A DNA stretch of 25,810 nt from Oscillospiraceae bacterium (GTDB lineage Bacteria; Bacillota; Clostridia; Oscillospirales; Oscillospiraceae), in assembly GCA_021205585.1 (NCBI GenBank), contig JAJPXI010000006.1, positions 1-25,810 on the forward strand, written 5' to 3'. Position 1 is the stretch's first letter. Each line of letters opens with the position of its first letter. Shown one piece after another: positions 23,684-25,810 of the stretch. The notes below the pieces were generated by a model, which was not told where the DNA came from, did not search any database, and saw nothing but the letters and a program-made list of their open reading frames with translations. The position numbers and the translations under genes were made by a program.

Positions 23684-25458
23684 CCCTGGTGGACTATGAG
23701 GGCCAGGCCCTGCCCCAGGGCGCGGTGAGCGCCGCGGCGCTGGTGTACGGATACTGGACATATGATACCAGCAGCATGACCGGCAAGCCCACATCCTACC
23801 CCTCCGAGTTCAGCACGGACATGGCATGGGCCAGCTCATATAACAGTACATATGGCCTTATGACAATGTCACAAAGCAGCATCTATCCGGCCATGGCGGC
23901 GGACGGGACCCAGACGGGCGGCTCCACCTGGACTTTTGACGCCCTGAACTTCCGGGTGGCGGGCAAATACTACGGGGCGGTGGACTTCACCGTGGACGGC
24001 ATGAACTTCCTGATGACCAGCATCACCGACGCAGCCGGCAGCGCGTATCTGCCGGGGAATGGTTTGGGGTTTGCGTCCGCCGCAGAGAATGTGGTGGTGG
24101 AGGGCAATGCCCTTGCGCACAACGTGGTGAGGACATGGACGACCTTGCCGGAGCTGGAGATCACCGGCGTGACGCCGGAGGCGGGCGAAGAGTTCAATAT
24201 GAACTATGTTTATAACAAAACGAGCCTTGTCAACCTCCAGCGCACGTGGAACTATATCGAGTCTGAGTATTCCGCGTATGTGTCCATCAAAGCCGAGGAG
24301 GACGAGGACGGCGCCATCACATACACGCTGCCGGAGGTGGCGATGCAGATCACAGGGACGGATAAAATCGACTCCGTAGAGCTGTATAATAGCGGCAGAG
24401 GCGCTACTGGAAGGAGCTTTGACGGCACAGAGGGGACCGTGAGCGCAGGGGGCTCGCTGAACGACGGGGCCTCTCCGACAACTACAAGTTATACCTTCAG
24501 TTACCTAAACGTCAGCTACGACGGCATGGTCTGTCTGGTAACACTGGCAAATCCCGTCACAGTCACCAACAAAAACGCCCCGGCCAGATCGTTGTACTAT
24601 GAGGCGCCAACGCTCGAAACGACCACCTCAAGCGCCCTGGACGCGGCCACAGTCGAGGCCATAACCGCGGCCATGGAGGAGGCGGGACTGCTGGACTACC
24701 GGGCCGAAAATCCGTCGAAGGACGAGGACGGAACCGTTCTGAGCCCGTATGCGGTGCTGACATATGATAAATATGCGCTGGAGTTCACGGTGGAGGATGT
24801 TGAGGACAGCGACGAGAAAAACTGGACGGTTTCTAGCTCGAACGTTGAAGAGACATATAGTAACATAGCATGCAGAGTCTTAATGCAAGAAACAGGCGAA
24901 ACAAACGACGATGGCGAGACTTTGTATGAGTGGGGGTTTGATATGTATACACTGGATCGAACGATAACAACGGACTATGTGACAAAAGAAGTGGGAACCG
25001 CAACTTATGAAATGGAGCAGTGGTACACTCGGTACATGAGTCTTTCCAGCTCATTGGGGGTGACGTGGACCAGCAGAGGTTACTTGGAGTTAACTACTGT
25101 GACGGGCACGATTGCGGAAACTGCCGCGTACTACGTAAATAAAATCACGCCGTACCTGTGGACCCAGAGCGACTTTACAGCCAACACGGGAGAGAATGAA
25201 ACGGCGGAGACCGTGAGCTACGAGCGGGTCGTAGATGCTAAGGTATATGCGACAAACTATTCCTATGAGGAAGCGCCGTTTAAGGTGAGCGGAGACGACT
25301 ATTGGGATAACACCCTGTATTATAACGGTCGCTATGTGCTGGTCGTTGAAGGTGTGTCTGCGGAGGACATAGAGAAGTATTTGCTTGAGACATACGGATT
25401 GGTCTATACAACCGCTACTCTCAGCAAAACAACAACCACCTGGACCCTGGACGAGTGA
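23650..25458 (+). CDS. Giant surface protein G4, C-terminal part, in the -1 frame
   Basis: 602 residues from ATG 23650. It is not a free-standing gene: MEDVLVDGFSLTLVDYEGQ aligns with MEDHQVDGFTMTLTDYEGD inside G3, and no ribosome-binding site or signal peptide is present. Between the shared TKVVST block and FMED, G4 has 77 bases where G3 has 69, a net change that breaks the frame (equivalent to one missing base). The first 150 residues or so follow G3 (KYYGAVDFTVDG). After about 24180 the sequence diverges and becomes AT-richer, with many TAT, ACA and ATA codons. There is no anchor at the C-terminus. The overlap (23650-23683) has no X-XXY-YYZ slippery heptamer, so programmed frameshifting is unlikely. 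Confidence 0.75.
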   Translation: MEDVLVDGFSLTLVDYEGQALPQGAVSAAALVYGYWTYDTSSMTGKPTSYPSEFSTDMAWASSYNSTYGLMTMSQSSIYPAMAADGTQTGGSTWTFDALNFRVAGKYYGAVDFTVDGMNFLMTSITDAAGSAYLPGNGLGFASAAENVVVEGNALAHNVVRTWTTLPELEITGVTPEAGEEFNMNYVYNKTSLVNLQRTWNYIESEYSAYVSIKAEEDEDGAITYTLPEVAMQITGTDKIDSVELYNSGRGATGRSFDGTEGTVSAGGSLNDGASPTTTSYTFSYLNVSYDGMVCLVTLANPVTVTNKNAPARSLYYEAPTLETTTSSALDAATVEAITAAMEEAGLLDYRAENPSKDEDGTVLSPYAVLTYDKYALEFTVEDVEDSDEKNWTVSSSNVEETYSNIACRVLMQETGETNDDGETLYEWGFDMYTLDRTITTDYVTKEVGTATYEMEQWYTRYMSLSSSLGVTWTSRGYLELTTVTGTIAETAAYYVNKITPYLWTQSDFTANTGENETAETVSYERVVDAKVYATNYSYEEAPFKVSGDDYWDNTLYYNGRYVLVVEGVSAEDIEKYLLETYGLVYTTATLSKTTTTWTLDE

Positions 25459-25481
25459 CCCCCGCCGGGGGATGGCACAAA

Positions 25482-25517
25482 CCGCTCCCCGCGGCCCCCT
25501 GGGCCCGCGGGGAGCGG
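25482..25517 (+). terminator. GC-rich perfect hairpin after G4
   Basis: CCGCTCCCCGCGG (25482-25494) pairs perfectly over 13 bp with CCGCGGGGAGCGG (25505-25517), loop 10 bases. A-rich sequence, not T-rich, follows. Same position and type as the stems after G1 and G3. Confidence 0.5.
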
Positions 25518-25590
25518 CGGAAAAAGGGAAACGAAGTTTCTGTGGAGATGGCCTTCGCCAGAGGGCCAGGGATATCGTCTCGTGCAGCCC

Positions 25591-25623
25591 CGCGGCGGGG
25601 GCCTTTCAAAAGCCCCCGCCGCG
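25591..25623 (+). terminator. Hairpin with weak T-rich follow-on
   Basis: CGCGGCGGGGGC (25591-25602) pairs over 12 bp with GCCCCCGCCGCG (25612-25623) around a 9-base loop. CCTTTGGTTTCG follows, so a weak terminator is possible. Confidence 0.5.
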
Positions 25624-25650
25624 CCTTTGGTTTCGTCCGTCCCGACTTCC

Positions 25651-25694
25651 GGGGCTGTATCAAAAGGGAATCCCTTTTGGTACAGCCCCTTTTT
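25651..25694 (+). terminator. Rho-independent terminator closing the locus
   Basis: GGGGCTGTATCAAAAGGG (25651-25668) pairs with CCCTTTTGGTACAGCCCC (25672-25689), with one T-G wobble, around a 3-base loop. TTTTT (25690-25694) follows at once. This is a textbook terminator about 190 bases after the G4 stop, and the best candidate for the end of the transcript. Confidence 0.85.
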
Positions 25695-25725
25695 CGTAAG
25701 CGTCCAACGTGAGGGCGTAAAGAAA

Positions 25726-25756
25726 TAGCAGTCGGCACCATCGGTGTCGGCTGCTA
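25726..25756. repeat. 14-bp inverted repeat of unknown role
   Basis: TAGCAGTCGGCACC (25726-25739) and GGTGTCGGCTGCTA (25743-25756) pair over 14 positions, two of them G-T, with loop ATC. No T run follows. It could be a further transcript-end structure or part of a mobile-element end. The rest of 25459-25810 holds no gene I can support. Confidence 0.4.
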
Positions 25757-25785
25757 GATTGTGTCAATAGTTTTGTGTAAACTTT
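25757..25785. mobile_element. Possible terminus of an IS256-type (mutator) insertion sequence
   Basis: GATTGTGTCAATAGTTTTG followed by TGTAAAC resembles, from memory, the ends of clostridial IS256-family elements, where a TTTACACAAAA...TTGACAC pattern lies beside the transposase gene. Composition changes sharply here from GC-rich to AT-rich. Any transposase would lie beyond 25810. The call rests on recollection of the motif only. Confidence 0.3.
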
Positions 25786-25810
25786 CAAAAGCTTCTTGCT
25801 TCAGTGCAGG

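Overview
The window looks like a chromosomal surface-protein locus from a high-GC, Gram-positive gut Firmicute, most like Oscillospiraceae (Flavonifractor/Oscillibacter/Lawsonibacter-type). The reasons are the GC- and Ala/Thr/Ser-rich coding style, BspA-type leucine-rich-repeat proteins, a clostridial-type sortase motif (SPQTG), His/Cys surface repeats, and an N-terminal export segment ending in T-Y-A-W-V-T-L-S. The taxonomic guess is inference. Every gene I can support is on the + strand. No RNA gene, CRISPR array or housekeeping gene was seen.

Layout: giant surface protein G1 (25-4830); giant G2 (5003-9808); LRR protein A (9831-11624); giant G3 (11626-16548); LRR protein B (16644-18404); an SGNH/GDSL hydrolase with a sortase signal (18442-19983); giant G4, split by a frameshift (20198-23683 and 23650-25458). 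A 352-base tail follows. It holds several hairpins, one textbook rho-independent terminator and a possible insertion-sequence end. Gaps inside the block are short (1 to about 170 bases) and no convincing internal promoter was seen, so most of the block is probably one long transcript or a few. GC-rich hairpins without U-tracts follow G1, G3 and G4.

The four giants are paralogs in two subfamilies, G1/G2 and G3/G4. Each has a basic leader, one hydrophobic segment ending in (T/S)(Y/F)AWVTLS, a conserved N-terminal domain, a helical region, a strongly conserved VDLWVRTN domain, several Ig-like beta modules, and a divergent C-terminus that is AT-richer. None has a C-terminal membrane anchor or sortase signal.

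The main discovery candidate is a poly-G tract just before the conserved part of each giant: 9 G (G1), 7 G (G2), 9 G (G3) and 10 G (G4). In G2, G3 and G4 an ATG with a good Shine-Dalgarno about 8 bases away lies upstream of the tract and encodes a related leader, MK(S/G)..., then SKFPAGGG or QNSPGGG. That leader is in frame with the giant ORF only when the tract is a multiple of three. By this rule G3 is ON, G1 is ON as far as the window shows, and G2 and G4 are OFF. This is the expected signature of slipped-strand phase variation across a paralogous surface-protein family. G4 also has a second frameshift near 23640, so it may be a silent or decaying copy. The LRR proteins and the hydrolase have no such tracts and would be expressed constantly with whichever giants are in frame.
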